Assembly (NCBI GenBank): GCA_902796285.1
Contig: CADBOH010000081.1
Coordinates: forward strand, 1-11,453
Direction of reading: 5' to 3'
Length of the DNA stretch: 11,453 nucleotides
Source: an uncultured Eubacteriales bacterium
Lineage (GTDB): Bacteria; Bacillota; Clostridia; Christensenellales; UBA1242
Part shown: positions 5,639 to 11,453 of the stretch, piece after piece
How positions within the stretch are numbered: the stretch's first letter is position 1
Layout of the letters: each line of letters opens with the position of its first letter
Made by a program: the position numbers and the translations under genes
The notes under the pieces: model-generated
What the model saw: the letters and a program-made list of their open reading frames with translations, nothing else
What the model was told of the DNA's origin: nothing
The model's database searches: none

Positions 5639-7126
5639 ATGAAAGCAAAAATTGGTTTTGATAATGAAAAATATTTAAAACTTCAAAGTAAAAACATACT
5701 CGAACGTATTAAAAAATTTGACAACAAACTATACCTTGAATTTGGGGGCAAGATTTTTGATGACCTGCATGCTGCAAGGGTGCTCCCCGGCTTTGACCCC
5801 AATATTAAAACCAAGCTTCTGACCAAACTTAAAGATAAAGCAGAAATAATCTTTTGCATTTCTGCAAACGATATTGAAAAACACAAAGTCCGCGCAGACC
5901 TTGGCTTAAGCTACGATAATGAAGTTTTAAGACTTATCGACAATTTAAGAAGCCTTGATCTTTACGTTTCATCTATTGTGATCACCCTTTTTAAGGGTCA
6001 ACCAAATGCAACTAAATTTGCTCAAAAACTTGAGCAGCGAGGCGAAAAAGTATACTTTCACAGATACACAAAAGGTTATCCTAGCGAAGTTGATGTTATT
6101 GTTTCTGATGAGGGTTATGGTGCAAATCCATATATTGAAACAACAAGACCTCTTGTAGTTGTAACCGCGCCTGGTCCATCAAGTGGAAAACTTGCAACCT
6201 GCCTCAGTCAAATGTACCACGATTATCGTCGTGGAATTAGAGCCGGCTATGCTAAGTTTGAAACTTTCCCTGTATGGAACCTTCCACTGAAACACCCAGT
6301 TAATATCGCTTATGAGGCCGCCACAGCGGATCTTAAAGATATAAATCAAATTGACCCATTTCATTTTACCGCTTATGGAAAACTTGCAGTAAACTATAAC
6401 CGCGACATTGAGGTTTTCCCAGTACTCAAAAATATTTTAAGAAAGATTACTGGCGAAGATATATATAAATCTCCTACCGATATGGGCGTAAATATGGTGG
6501 GCTGTGCGATTATAGATGATAATGTTGTTCAGGAAGCAGCGAAACGTGAAATTGTGAGAAGATTTTTTAGATCTGAATGCGATTACAAAAAAGGGCAAGC
6601 TTCTTTTGACACGCTTGAACGTTCAAGAATGCTTATGAGTGAGCTCGACCTCGTGCCTGATTACATAAATGTTGTGGCTCTTTCAAAAAAGACTTCAAGG
6701 GAAACTGGATACCCTGTTGTTGCACTTGAATTGCCAAATGGCGATGTTGTTTTCGGAAAAAACAAAAAAATAATCTCAGCAAGCGGGGCTGTGATATTAA
6801 ATGCTCTTAGAACTCTTGCTGGCCTTGGCGACGATTTTGATATTATTAAAGATAATATCTTAATGCCAATTATTGAACTTAGAACAAAATACCTTCACTC
6901 AAAGGATGGCGTTTTAACTCTTGACGATGTTTTGACTGCGCTCGCAATATCTTCACATGATAATGAAAAAGCAAAAAAAGCAATCGAAAAACTATCTATG
7001 TTAAATGACTGCGAAGCACACTGCACTTACATCTTATCTTCGGCAGAAGAATTGTCTTTAAAAAGGCTTGGTATAAACATTTCTTGTGAGCCAGAGTTTT
7101 TAAACAACAAACTTTTTGAAAATTAA
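5639..7126 (+). CDS. DUF1846 family protein
   Basis: A 495-aa protein that looks like a full-length member of DUF1846, a widespread Firmicutes/Actinobacteria family of about 500 aa with no established function. Recognisable features: the N-terminal KIGFDNEKYLKLQSKNILER, the acidic GGKIFDD (about 36-42), a Gly/Pro-rich APGPSSGK loop (about 177-184) that resembles a nucleotide-binding turn, and QMYHDYRRG soon after. No signal peptide or membrane helix, so cytoplasmic. The ATG at 5639 is chosen over an in-frame GTG at 5633: AAGGGG (5628-5633) includes the first base of that GTG and lies 5 nt before the ATG. Transcribed divergently from the degV-family operon and closed by a bidirectional terminator. 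Confidence 0.9.
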   Translation: MKAKIGFDNEKYLKLQSKNILERIKKFDNKLYLEFGGKIFDDLHAARVLPGFDPNIKTKLLTKLKDKAEIIFCISANDIEKHKVRADLGLSYDNEVLRLIDNLRSLDLYVSSIVITLFKGQPNATKFAQKLEQRGEKVYFHRYTKGYPSEVDVIVSDEGYGANPYIETTRPLVVVTAPGPSSGKLATCLSQMYHDYRRGIRAGYAKFETFPVWNLPLKHPVNIAYEAATADLKDINQIDPFHFTAYGKLAVNYNRDIEVFPVLKNILRKITGEDIYKSPTDMGVNMVGCAIIDDNVVQEAAKREIVRRFFRSECDYKKGQASFDTLERSRMLMSELDLVPDYINVVALSKKTSRETGYPVVALELPNGDVVFGKNKKIISASGAVILNALRTLAGLGDDFDIIKDNILMPIIELRTKYLHSKDGVLTLDDVLTALAISSHDNEKAKKAIEKLSMLNDCEAHCTYILSSAEELSLKRLGINISCEPEFLNNKLFEN

Positions 7127-7127
7127 C

Positions 7128-7159
7128 AAAAAAACCAATCAAATGATTGGTCTTTTTTT
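7128..7159. terminator. Bidirectional terminator between convergent genes
   Basis: The stem CCAATC-AAAT-GATTGG (7135-7150) has TCTTTTTTT on its plus-strand 3' side and, read on the minus strand, a T run from 7134 to 7128. It serves both the DUF1846 gene (plus) and the acidic zinc-ribbon gene (minus), whose stop codon is at 7158-7160. Confidence 0.9.
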
Positions 7160-7766
7160 ATTTTAGTGGTCTAAGGCTAAAAGGATTTTCTGCTGTATGC
7201 AAACCGTGTGTTGTGCTGAGTTTGCCGCCATTATTATCTTTAAACCTCGCTTTTGGAGCGCCAGGAACAAAATATGCTTTACATTTAGGATTTAAACAAA
7301 CATATCTTATCCCTCTATCCATACCAACACAATACCATATCGCACTTCTAATAATTGTACTGCCTACCGGCTCTGCGTATATTGATTTTTGTTTGCAAAA
7401 TGGACATGTTTTTTGTGTTCTCGGTCCGCAATGAAGTTGTTTAGCCAATTTGTTCATTTTAACAGAGTCAGGAGCGCCGCCTTTCTTTCCCTCAACCTTG
7501 CCTTTTATTTCCCCCTCCGCAGAGTCTTGACCTTGTCCCTTCTTTTTAGATTTCTTAGCATTAGCCTCGCCTTCATCATCTTTTAACTCATCTTCGTCCT
7601 CAGGCTCAGGATCTTCGCCATACCCAGAAGGATTGTCATCGTCATCACCAAAGCCATCTTCTTCATCGTCATCATATTCGTCATCGTCGTCATCGTCGTC
7701 ATCATATTCGTCATCGAGCTCATCATCGTCATCGTATTCGTCATCATCATAATCGTCGTCGTACAT
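7158..7766 (-). CDS. Hyperacidic Asp/Tyr-repeat protein with C-terminal zinc ribbon
   Basis: A 202-aa protein of unknown function. About 42 of the first 60 residues are Asp or Glu, arranged as Asp runs punctuated by Tyr (repeated EYDDD units). A Lys/Gly-rich basic linker follows (about 71-97, including KKSKKK and EGKKGG). The C-terminal half has a four-Cys zinc-ribbon pattern, CPFC at 121-124 and CLNPKC at 157-162, with a further C113 and C146. No signal peptide or membrane segment. The start has an excellent AAAGGAGGT site and a good promoter. A DNA- or RNA-mimicking acidic tail fused to a zinc ribbon could interact with nucleic-acid-binding proteins, but this is speculation. The gene is monocistronic, with terminators on both sides. 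Confidence 0.85.
   Translation of the reverse strand: MYDDDYDDDEYDDDDELDDEYDDDDDDDDEYDDDEEDGFGDDDDNPSGYGEDPEPEDEDELKDDEGEANAKKSKKKGQGQDSAEGEIKGKVEGKKGGAPDSVKMNKLAKQLHCGPRTQKTCPFCKQKSIYAEPVGSTIIRSAIWYCVGMDRGIRYVCLNPKCKAYFVPGAPKARFKDNNGGKLSTTHGLHTAENPFSLRPLK
7667..7716. repeat. Direct repeats encoding the Asp/Tyr tract
   Basis: A 20-bp unit (7667-7686) recurs exactly at 7697-7716, with a 30-bp period, inside a longer run of GAT/GAC-type trinucleotides that extends to about 7762. The period is a multiple of three, so slippage would change the length of the acidic tract without shifting the frame. Confidence 0.75.
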
Positions 7767-7791
7767 GGCAAACCTCCTTTTAATTAATTAT

Positions 7792-7820
7792 AGTATACAC
7801 TAAAATAAAAAAAATTACAA
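7792..7820 (-). promoter_or_regulatory. Promoter of the acidic zinc-ribbon gene
   Basis: On the minus strand, TTGTAA (7815-7820), a 17-bp spacer and TATACT (7792-7797); predicted leader about 19 nt. The -35 lies right behind the terminator of the upstream gene. Confidence 0.75.
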
Positions 7821-7847
7821 TAAAAAACATCTGAAATATTCAGATGT
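7821..7847 (-). terminator. Terminator of the 76-aa membrane protein gene
   Basis: On the minus strand, a perfect 8-bp stem ACATCTGA/TCAGATGT with a 5-nt loop is followed by TTTTTTATT. It begins just after the stop codon at 7853. Confidence 0.9.
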
Positions 7848-7852
7848 CTTTT

Positions 7853-8083
7853 TTAGTCAAGCCACAAAACTTTGTTTGCAACAATCAAAGTGATGATATC
7901 AACAAGCCACAAAAATGGGATACCAAACACGAGCAAAACAACGGCAAGCACAATACCAACAGTATTTTTTGACTCAATTGACTTAATGAGTCTGTAAACA
8001 ACCCAAACTATGTCAAGAAATGGCAACGCAAGCAAAATCTTAACAATAAGTGGGAGCTCATCAAATTTCTTTGTAATTTCCAT
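7853..8083 (-). CDS. Small two-helix membrane protein, 76 aa
   Basis: Function unknown. The start at 8083 is preferred over upstream in-frame codons because a GGAG site (about 8091-8094) lies at the right distance and the promoter sits only about 20 nt upstream. A longer reading would begin upstream of that promoter. Two hydrophobic helices, about 11-32 (PLIVKILLALPFLDIVWVVY) and 41-68 (VGIVLAVVLLVFGIPFLWLV), are joined by a polar turn RLIKSIESKN. The helices end in charged residues. Monocistronic, divergent from fhs. A general stress or membrane-adaptor role is possible, but nothing in the sequence shows it. Confidence 0.75.
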   Translation of the reverse strand: MEITKKFDELPLIVKILLALPFLDIVWVVYRLIKSIESKNTVGIVLAVVLLVFGIPFLWLVDIITLIVANKVLWLD

Positions 8084-8102
8084 AATTTTTCTCCTTTTTA
8101 GT

Positions 8103-8131
8103 ATTATATGACATAACAGATAAAAAATCAA
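8103..8131 (-). promoter_or_regulatory. Sigma-A promoter of the 76-aa membrane protein
   Basis: On the minus strand, TTGATT (8126-8131), a 17-bp spacer and a perfect TATAAT (8103-8108). The predicted start near 8096 leaves a leader of about 13 nt, which rules out translation from the longer frame starting at 8206. Confidence 0.85.
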
Positions 8132-8161
8132 CTTTTTAAAGCGGTTTAGCAAAATTTGTCT

Positions 8162-8190
8162 TAAAAGTATTTTTATTAAAAACACTTTTA
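8162..8190. promoter_or_regulatory. Near-perfect palindrome over the fhs -35 region
   Basis: TAAAAGTATTTTT (8162-8174), ATT, then AAAAACACTTTTA (8178-8190): 13-bp arms with one mismatch. It ends directly before the extended -10 of fhs and covers the position where a -35 box should be. It lies upstream of the predicted transcription start, so it would act as DNA (operator or activator site), not as an mRNA hairpin. The regulator is unknown. Confidence 0.55.
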
Positions 8191-8199
8191 TGTTATACT
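8191..8199 (+). promoter_or_regulatory. Extended -10 promoter of fhs
   Basis: TGTTATACT is a TGn extended -10 with TATACT at 8194-8199. No recognisable -35 lies 16-18 bp upstream (the position reads TTTTAT, inside the palindrome), which fits an extended -10 promoter. The predicted start near 8206 gives a leader of about 14 nt carrying AGGAGG. Confidence 0.7.
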
Positions 8200-8219
8200 T
8201 AGGCACAGGAGGTAAAATT

Positions 8220-9806
8220 ATGTTAAGAGATATTAGAAAAATTGGTAAAAAGCTTGGCTTAAATGAAAAAGACCTTAGCCTTTATGGGTTTGATAAGGCC
8301 AAAATTTTAAACACAAATTTATCCCCAAATGGAAAGTTAATACTGGTTTCAGCAATGAACCCAGGAAAGTTTGGTGAAGGCAAAACCACTGTATCAATCG
8401 GTCTTGGTGATGCACTTGCGCTTCTAGGCAAAAAAGTATGTCTTGCACTAAGAGAACCATCGCTTGGTCCTGTATTTGGCGTAAAAGGCGGCGCGACTGG
8501 TGGCGGCAAAACTTGCATAGAACCAAAAAGCGATATTAACCTTCACTTTACAGGCGATTTTCATGCAATAACAAGCGCAAATAACCTTTTATGCGCAATG
8601 ATTGACAATCATATTTTTCAAGGCAACCTACTTAACATAGATCCAGACCGTGTTTTATTTAAAAGATGCATGGACATGAATGATAGGGCTTTAAGAGAAA
8701 TCACGATAAGTGAAGAAAAAATAAAAAACAACGTTCAAAGACATGATGGATTTGATATAACTGCCGGCAGTGAAATCATGGCAATTCTTTGTCTTGCAAA
8801 AGACCTTGATGACTTAAAAAGAAGATGTGGCAACATTGTGATTGGATTTGATAGAGATGGCAAACAACTTTACGCAAAAGACTTAAAAGCGCAAGAAGCG
8901 ATGGCTATTCTTTTGAAGGATGCAATTAAGCCAAACCTCGTTCAAACAACAGCAAACACTCCTGCCATAGTTCATGGAGGCCCATTTGCAAACATTGCCC
9001 ATGGCTGTAACTCTGTAATCGCAACCAAAACCGCTTTATCTCTTGCAGACTACGTTGTAACAGAGGCTGGATTTGGCGCCGACCTAGGTGGCGAAAAGTT
9101 TTTGGATATGAAGTGCCGCTTAAACAACCTTAATCCAAACATGGTTGTTGTAGTTGCAACAGTAAAAGCACTCAAATTGCATGGTAATGACGATGTTAAG
9201 GCAGGTTTTGCCAACCTCGAACGTCATGTAAACAACATGAGAAATGTTTTCAACAAAAAAGTTGTTGTGGCTTTAAATAAATTTGCTGATGATAAGAAAA
9301 AAGATATTGATACAATTATGGCTCTTTGTGAAAAAATAAATGTTAAATGCATCATATCCGATGGATTTAATAAAGGCGGCAAAGGTTGCACCGCGCTTGC
9401 TCAGGAAGTTGTAAAAATTTGTGATGAACCACTCACCCCACTCCACTTTGCGTACAATAATAAAGACAACATCGAAAAGAAGGCAAATGACCTTGCCAAA
9501 AATATCTACGGAGCAAAAAATGTTGAGTTTAGCCCAAAGGCAAAGGAAAAAATCAAGTACTTTGAAAATATAGCCAAAAATTATCCTATCATAATGGCAA
9601 AAACACAATACTCTTTTTCAGATGATCCGCTTTTGTTAAACGCTCCAACAAACTACACATTCCACGTAAGCGATATTGAACTCAAAAATGGGGCAGAATT
9701 TTTAGTTTTGATTGCAGGAAAGATGTCACTTATGCCAGGGCTTCCAAAAGTTCCTAATGCTGAAAAAATGGAAATAATTGATGGACAAATATATAATTTA
9801 AAATAA
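8220..9806 (+). CDS. fhs: Formate-tetrahydrofolate ligase
   Basis: Catalyses ATP-dependent ligation of formate to tetrahydrofolate to give 10-formyl-THF, the entry of formate into one-carbon metabolism (cytoplasmic). The start at 8220 has AGGAGG 7 nt upstream. Family blocks in order: P-loop GKFGEGKTTV (49-58), REPSLGPVFG (78-87) followed by VKGGATGGG, then NLHFTGDFHAITSANNLL, GFDITAGSEIMAILCLA, KPNLVQTTANTPA, VHGGPFANIAHGCNS, TEAGFGADLGGEKF, and near the end MAKTQYSFSDDP and MPGLPKVPNAEK. At 528 aa it is shorter than the usual 550-560, and the residues before the P-loop core (PGKFGEGKTT instead of PTPAGEGKTT) diverge. It is a lone gene with no folD or other folate gene beside it. Confidence 0.95.
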   Translation: MLRDIRKIGKKLGLNEKDLSLYGFDKAKILNTNLSPNGKLILVSAMNPGKFGEGKTTVSIGLGDALALLGKKVCLALREPSLGPVFGVKGGATGGGKTCIEPKSDINLHFTGDFHAITSANNLLCAMIDNHIFQGNLLNIDPDRVLFKRCMDMNDRALREITISEEKIKNNVQRHDGFDITAGSEIMAILCLAKDLDDLKRRCGNIVIGFDRDGKQLYAKDLKAQEAMAILLKDAIKPNLVQTTANTPAIVHGGPFANIAHGCNSVIATKTALSLADYVVTEAGFGADLGGEKFLDMKCRLNNLNPNMVVVVATVKALKLHGNDDVKAGFANLERHVNNMRNVFNKKVVVALNKFADDKKKDIDTIMALCEKINVKCIISDGFNKGGKGCTALAQEVVKICDEPLTPLHFAYNNKDNIEKKANDLAKNIYGAKNVEFSPKAKEKIKYFENIAKNYPIIMAKTQYSFSDDPLLLNAPTNYTFHVSDIELKNGAEFLVLIAGKMSLMPGLPKVPNAEKMEIIDGQIYNLK

Positions 9807-9843
9807 TTTAATCAAAATTAACGAAAAACACACATTTTTTAAT

Positions 9844-9880
9844 AAAAAATATTGATTTTTTCAATATTTTTTTATTTTAT
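9844..9880 (+). terminator. Terminator of fhs
   Basis: An 11-bp stem AAAAAATATTG/CAATATTTTTT with a 7-nt T-rich loop is followed by a T-rich tail. All-AT composition apart from one pair lowers its stability, but it is the only hairpin before the next promoter. Confidence 0.65.
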
Positions 9881-9886
9881 TTTCTC

Positions 9887-9915
9887 TTTACTTTTATCTA
9901 TTTTTTTGCTATATT
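9887..9915 (+). promoter_or_regulatory. Promoter of the methyltransferase gene, leaderless arrangement
   Basis: TTTACT (9887-9892), a 17-bp spacer and TATATT (9910-9915). Six bases then precede the ATG at 9922, so transcription should begin at or within a base or two of the start codon. Confidence 0.65.
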
Positions 9916-9921
9916 AAATCT

Positions 9922-10689
9922 ATGAATAAATTAGAGATGTATTATAATAAATTTAACGAAGATAAAAGGCTTTTGTCAAGGCACGGACAAGTTGAATTTG
10001 AAGTAACAAAAAAATATATTTTAAGTTTAATTGGCAGTCAAAAACATTTAAATATCATTGATATTGGCGCAGGTACTGGCAGATACTCCGCTTTTTTGGC
10101 TGACCTAGGCCATAACGTTACTGCTGTTGATGCTGTTCAAAAAAATGTTAGCCAAATAAGACTGAAAAACGAAAATGTTGTTGCAATGAAAGGCAATGCC
10201 TTAAAATTAAAGTTTAAAGATGAAACTTTTGATATCGCCCTACTCTTTGGTCCAGTTTATCACCTCTTTACTTTTGAGGACAAGTTAAAAGCAATAATGG
10301 AAGCAAAGCGCGTGGTAAGAAAAGGTGGATATGTTTTAGTTATGTATCTTATGAACGATTATGCCGTTATAACACACGCCTTTAAAGAAGGTGCGCTTAT
10401 GCAATCACTAAAAGACGGCAAACTTGGACAAGATTTTCAAATAAACAACGTCGAGGATGATTTATATAGTTATGTTCGTCTCGAAGAAATCAATAGCCTT
10501 GCCAGTCAAAGTCAAATGCAAAGGCATAAAATAATAGGTGTTGATGGTGCAACAGATTACATCCGCCCTACTTTAAACAAACTCACTGACGAAGAATTTA
10601 AAATTTTTATAGACTATCAACTCTCAATTTGCGAAAGGCCAGAACTTTTAGGTGCAAGTTCACACGTACTTGACATCTTAAAAAGATAA
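9922..10689 (+). CDS. Class I SAM-dependent methyltransferase
   Basis: A 255-aa protein with a Rossmann-type SAM-binding fold: motif I DIGAGTGRYS (47-56), the acidic end of strand 2 at VTAVDA (D70), GNALKLKF (91-98), and motif IV with post-motif DIALLFGPVYHL (104-115), then VRKGGYVLVMY (132-142). The N-terminus MYYNKFNEDKRLLSRHGQVEF resembles a Firmicutes methyltransferase group of unknown substrate. The C-terminal third, about 150-255, is probably a substrate-specific cap. There is no Shine-Dalgarno before the ATG, and the promoter -10 ends 6 bases upstream, so the mRNA is probably leaderless. lemA follows 52 bp later with no terminator between, suggesting co-transcription. Confidence 0.88.
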   Translation: MNKLEMYYNKFNEDKRLLSRHGQVEFEVTKKYILSLIGSQKHLNIIDIGAGTGRYSAFLADLGHNVTAVDAVQKNVSQIRLKNENVVAMKGNALKLKFKDETFDIALLFGPVYHLFTFEDKLKAIMEAKRVVRKGGYVLVMYLMNDYAVITHAFKEGALMQSLKDGKLGQDFQINNVEDDLYSYVRLEEINSLASQSQMQRHKIIGVDGATDYIRPTLNKLTDEEFKIFIDYQLSICERPELLGASSHVLDILKR

Positions 10690-10741
10690 AAACATTTTGA
10701 AATTTAGCTTTCATATATTAAAATATACAAAGGAGAAACAA

Positions 10742-11410
10742 ATGAAAAAGAATTTTGAACTATCCCTGATGATTGCATTGATTGTAGTTACATTTACACT
10801 AGGTGTTGTTTTTATCTGTCTTTTAAACCATGGATCAACATTTCTTGTTATCGGCGTTATACTTGCGCTGTTCGGCTTTATTAATGCCATGGTGCTTATT
10901 GGTATTAACAACAAGATTATAAGATACAAAAATAAGATTGAAGAAAGTCTTTCGCTTATTGATATTCAATTAAAATTAAGATTTGACTTAGTGCCAAACC
11001 TTGTTGAAACTGTAAAAGGATACGCCAAACATGAAAAGGAACTTCTTGCAGAAGTTATAAGCCTTCGTAATAACGCCGCAAATGCAACTAAGGAAAATGA
11101 AAAATTAGAAAACGCAAATCAACTTTTGCCAAAGCTGAAACAAATGATTATGCTGGCAGAAGATTATCCAACACTTAAAGCCGATCGCGTTTTCAAACAA
11201 CTCATGGACGATCTTGCCGATATAGAGGATCGCATCGTTGCTGCAAGAAGAATTTATGACAGCAATGTTGCCATGTATAACACACTTATAAAAACTTTTC
11301 CAAATAGTATTGTCGCAAACGCAAGAGGATTTGAAAAGGCTGAGCTTTTCAAAATTGACACCGCCGAAAAAGTTTTGCCAAAAATCTCGTTTAATGGAGA
11401 AAATAAATGA
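10742..11410 (+). CDS. lemA: LemA family protein
   Basis: A 222-aa protein. The ATG at 10742 has AAAGGAG with a 6-nt gap; earlier in-frame codons lack such a site. Two hydrophobic segments at about 8-28 and 33-57 anchor it, where many LemA proteins have one. The LemA helical domain follows: the signature QLKLRFDLVPNLVETVKGYA (76-95), then KHEKELLAEVISLRN (97-110), LAEDYPTLKADRVFKQL (138-154), IEDRIVAARRIYDSNVAMYN (161-180) and a FP-containing segment (186-187). Function is poorly defined; family members are membrane-anchored helical bundles, often encoded beside TPM-domain, DUF2207 or HtpX proteins. Stop TGA overlaps the next ATG (ATGA), so the next gene is coupled. Confidence 0.9.
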   Translation: MKKNFELSLMIALIVVTFTLGVVFICLLNHGSTFLVIGVILALFGFINAMVLIGINNKIIRYKNKIEESLSLIDIQLKLRFDLVPNLVETVKGYAKHEKELLAEVISLRNNAANATKENEKLENANQLLPKLKQMIMLAEDYPTLKADRVFKQLMDDLADIEDRIVAARRIYDSNVAMYNTLIKTFPNSIVANARGFEKAELFKIDTAEKVLPKISFNGENK

Positions 11411-11453
11411 TTTCAAAAGAGGAATATAAGCAAAAAGTTGCTTCATTTATTAA
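11407..11453 (+). CDS. Start of a gene coupled to lemA (partial)
   Basis: The ATG at 11407-11409 overlaps the lemA stop (ATGA), and GGAG at 11396-11399 sits 7 nt upstream. Only 15 codons are present (MISKEEYKQKVASFI) before the window ends. By analogy with other lemA loci it may encode a partner membrane protein, but the visible residues do not identify it. Confidence 0.65.
   Translation, partial: MISKEEYKQKVASFI

Noticed and set aside
7583..7771. Alternative minus-strand frame giving Met/Thr repeats
   Set aside because: Shifted frame of the Asp repeat tract. It starts at TTG inside the spacer after the ribosome binding site and lacks any domain.
8084..8206. N-terminal extension of the 76-aa membrane protein
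   Set aside because: It would require translation from upstream of that gene's TATAAT promoter, and a good ribosome binding site precedes the start at 8083.
8275..8526. Minus-strand open frames within fhs
   Set aside because: Shadows of the strongly conserved fhs coding sequence.
10697..10724. Promoter-like TTGAAA/TAAAAT before lemA
   Set aside because: The implied start would fall inside the lemA ribosome binding site; read-through from the methyltransferase gene is more likely.
1..11453. CRISPR array, insertion sequence, integrase or known defence genes
   Set aside because: No regularly spaced repeats, terminal inverted repeats, transposase motifs or defence domains seen on either strand.

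Overview
The window is AT-rich bacterial chromosomal DNA. It has strong Shine-Dalgarno sites (AGGAGG type), near-consensus sigma-A promoters with 17-bp spacers, and short intergenic regions closed by hairpin terminators. The gene set (DegV-type lipid binder, YcxB-like membrane protein, DUF1846, formate-tetrahydrofolate ligase, LemA) points to a low-GC Firmicute (Bacillota), plausibly an uncultured gut Clostridia-like lineage. The exact taxon cannot be read from the window.

Positions 1-950: the 5' part of a 23S rRNA gene lies on the minus strand. It is preceded by a leader of about 240 nt and its own rRNA-grade promoter with an AT-rich upstream element. No 16S gene lies upstream; a peptidase gene with its own terminator does. 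The 23S gene therefore looks transcribed apart from 16S, which is the clearest genome-architecture anomaly here.

Positions 918-3912 (minus strand): a compact zinc exopeptidase-like gene, a monocistronic 169-aa membrane-associated protein of unknown function, and a two-gene operon of unknowns. That operon holds a 344-aa protein with two membrane segments and a coiled coil, followed by a 92-aa protein whose start overlaps the upstream stop by 8 nt. Each unit has a good promoter, and each has a hairpin terminator.

Positions 3985-7159: a minus-strand degV-family/ycxB-like operon is divergent from a plus-strand DUF1846 gene. The 179-bp divergent region carries an 11-bp perfect inverted repeat whose arms sit at the two -35 regions. 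A bidirectional terminator separates DUF1846 from the convergent next gene.

Positions 7158-8219: a protein with an extremely Asp/Tyr-rich N-terminus and a C-terminal zinc ribbon, then a 76-aa two-helix membrane protein, both on the minus strand. The small membrane protein is divergent from fhs, and a near-perfect 29-bp palindrome covers the -35 position of the fhs promoter.

Positions 8220-11453 (plus strand): fhs (one-carbon metabolism), an SAM-dependent methyltransferase that appears to be expressed from a leaderless mRNA, a LemA-family protein, and the first 15 codons of a gene overlapping the lemA stop (ATGA).

I see no CRISPR array, insertion sequence, integrase, tRNA or obvious defence system. 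The less ordinary content is the unlinked 23S unit, the acidic zinc-ribbon protein, the two-gene membrane/coiled-coil operon and the symmetric elements in two divergent promoters.
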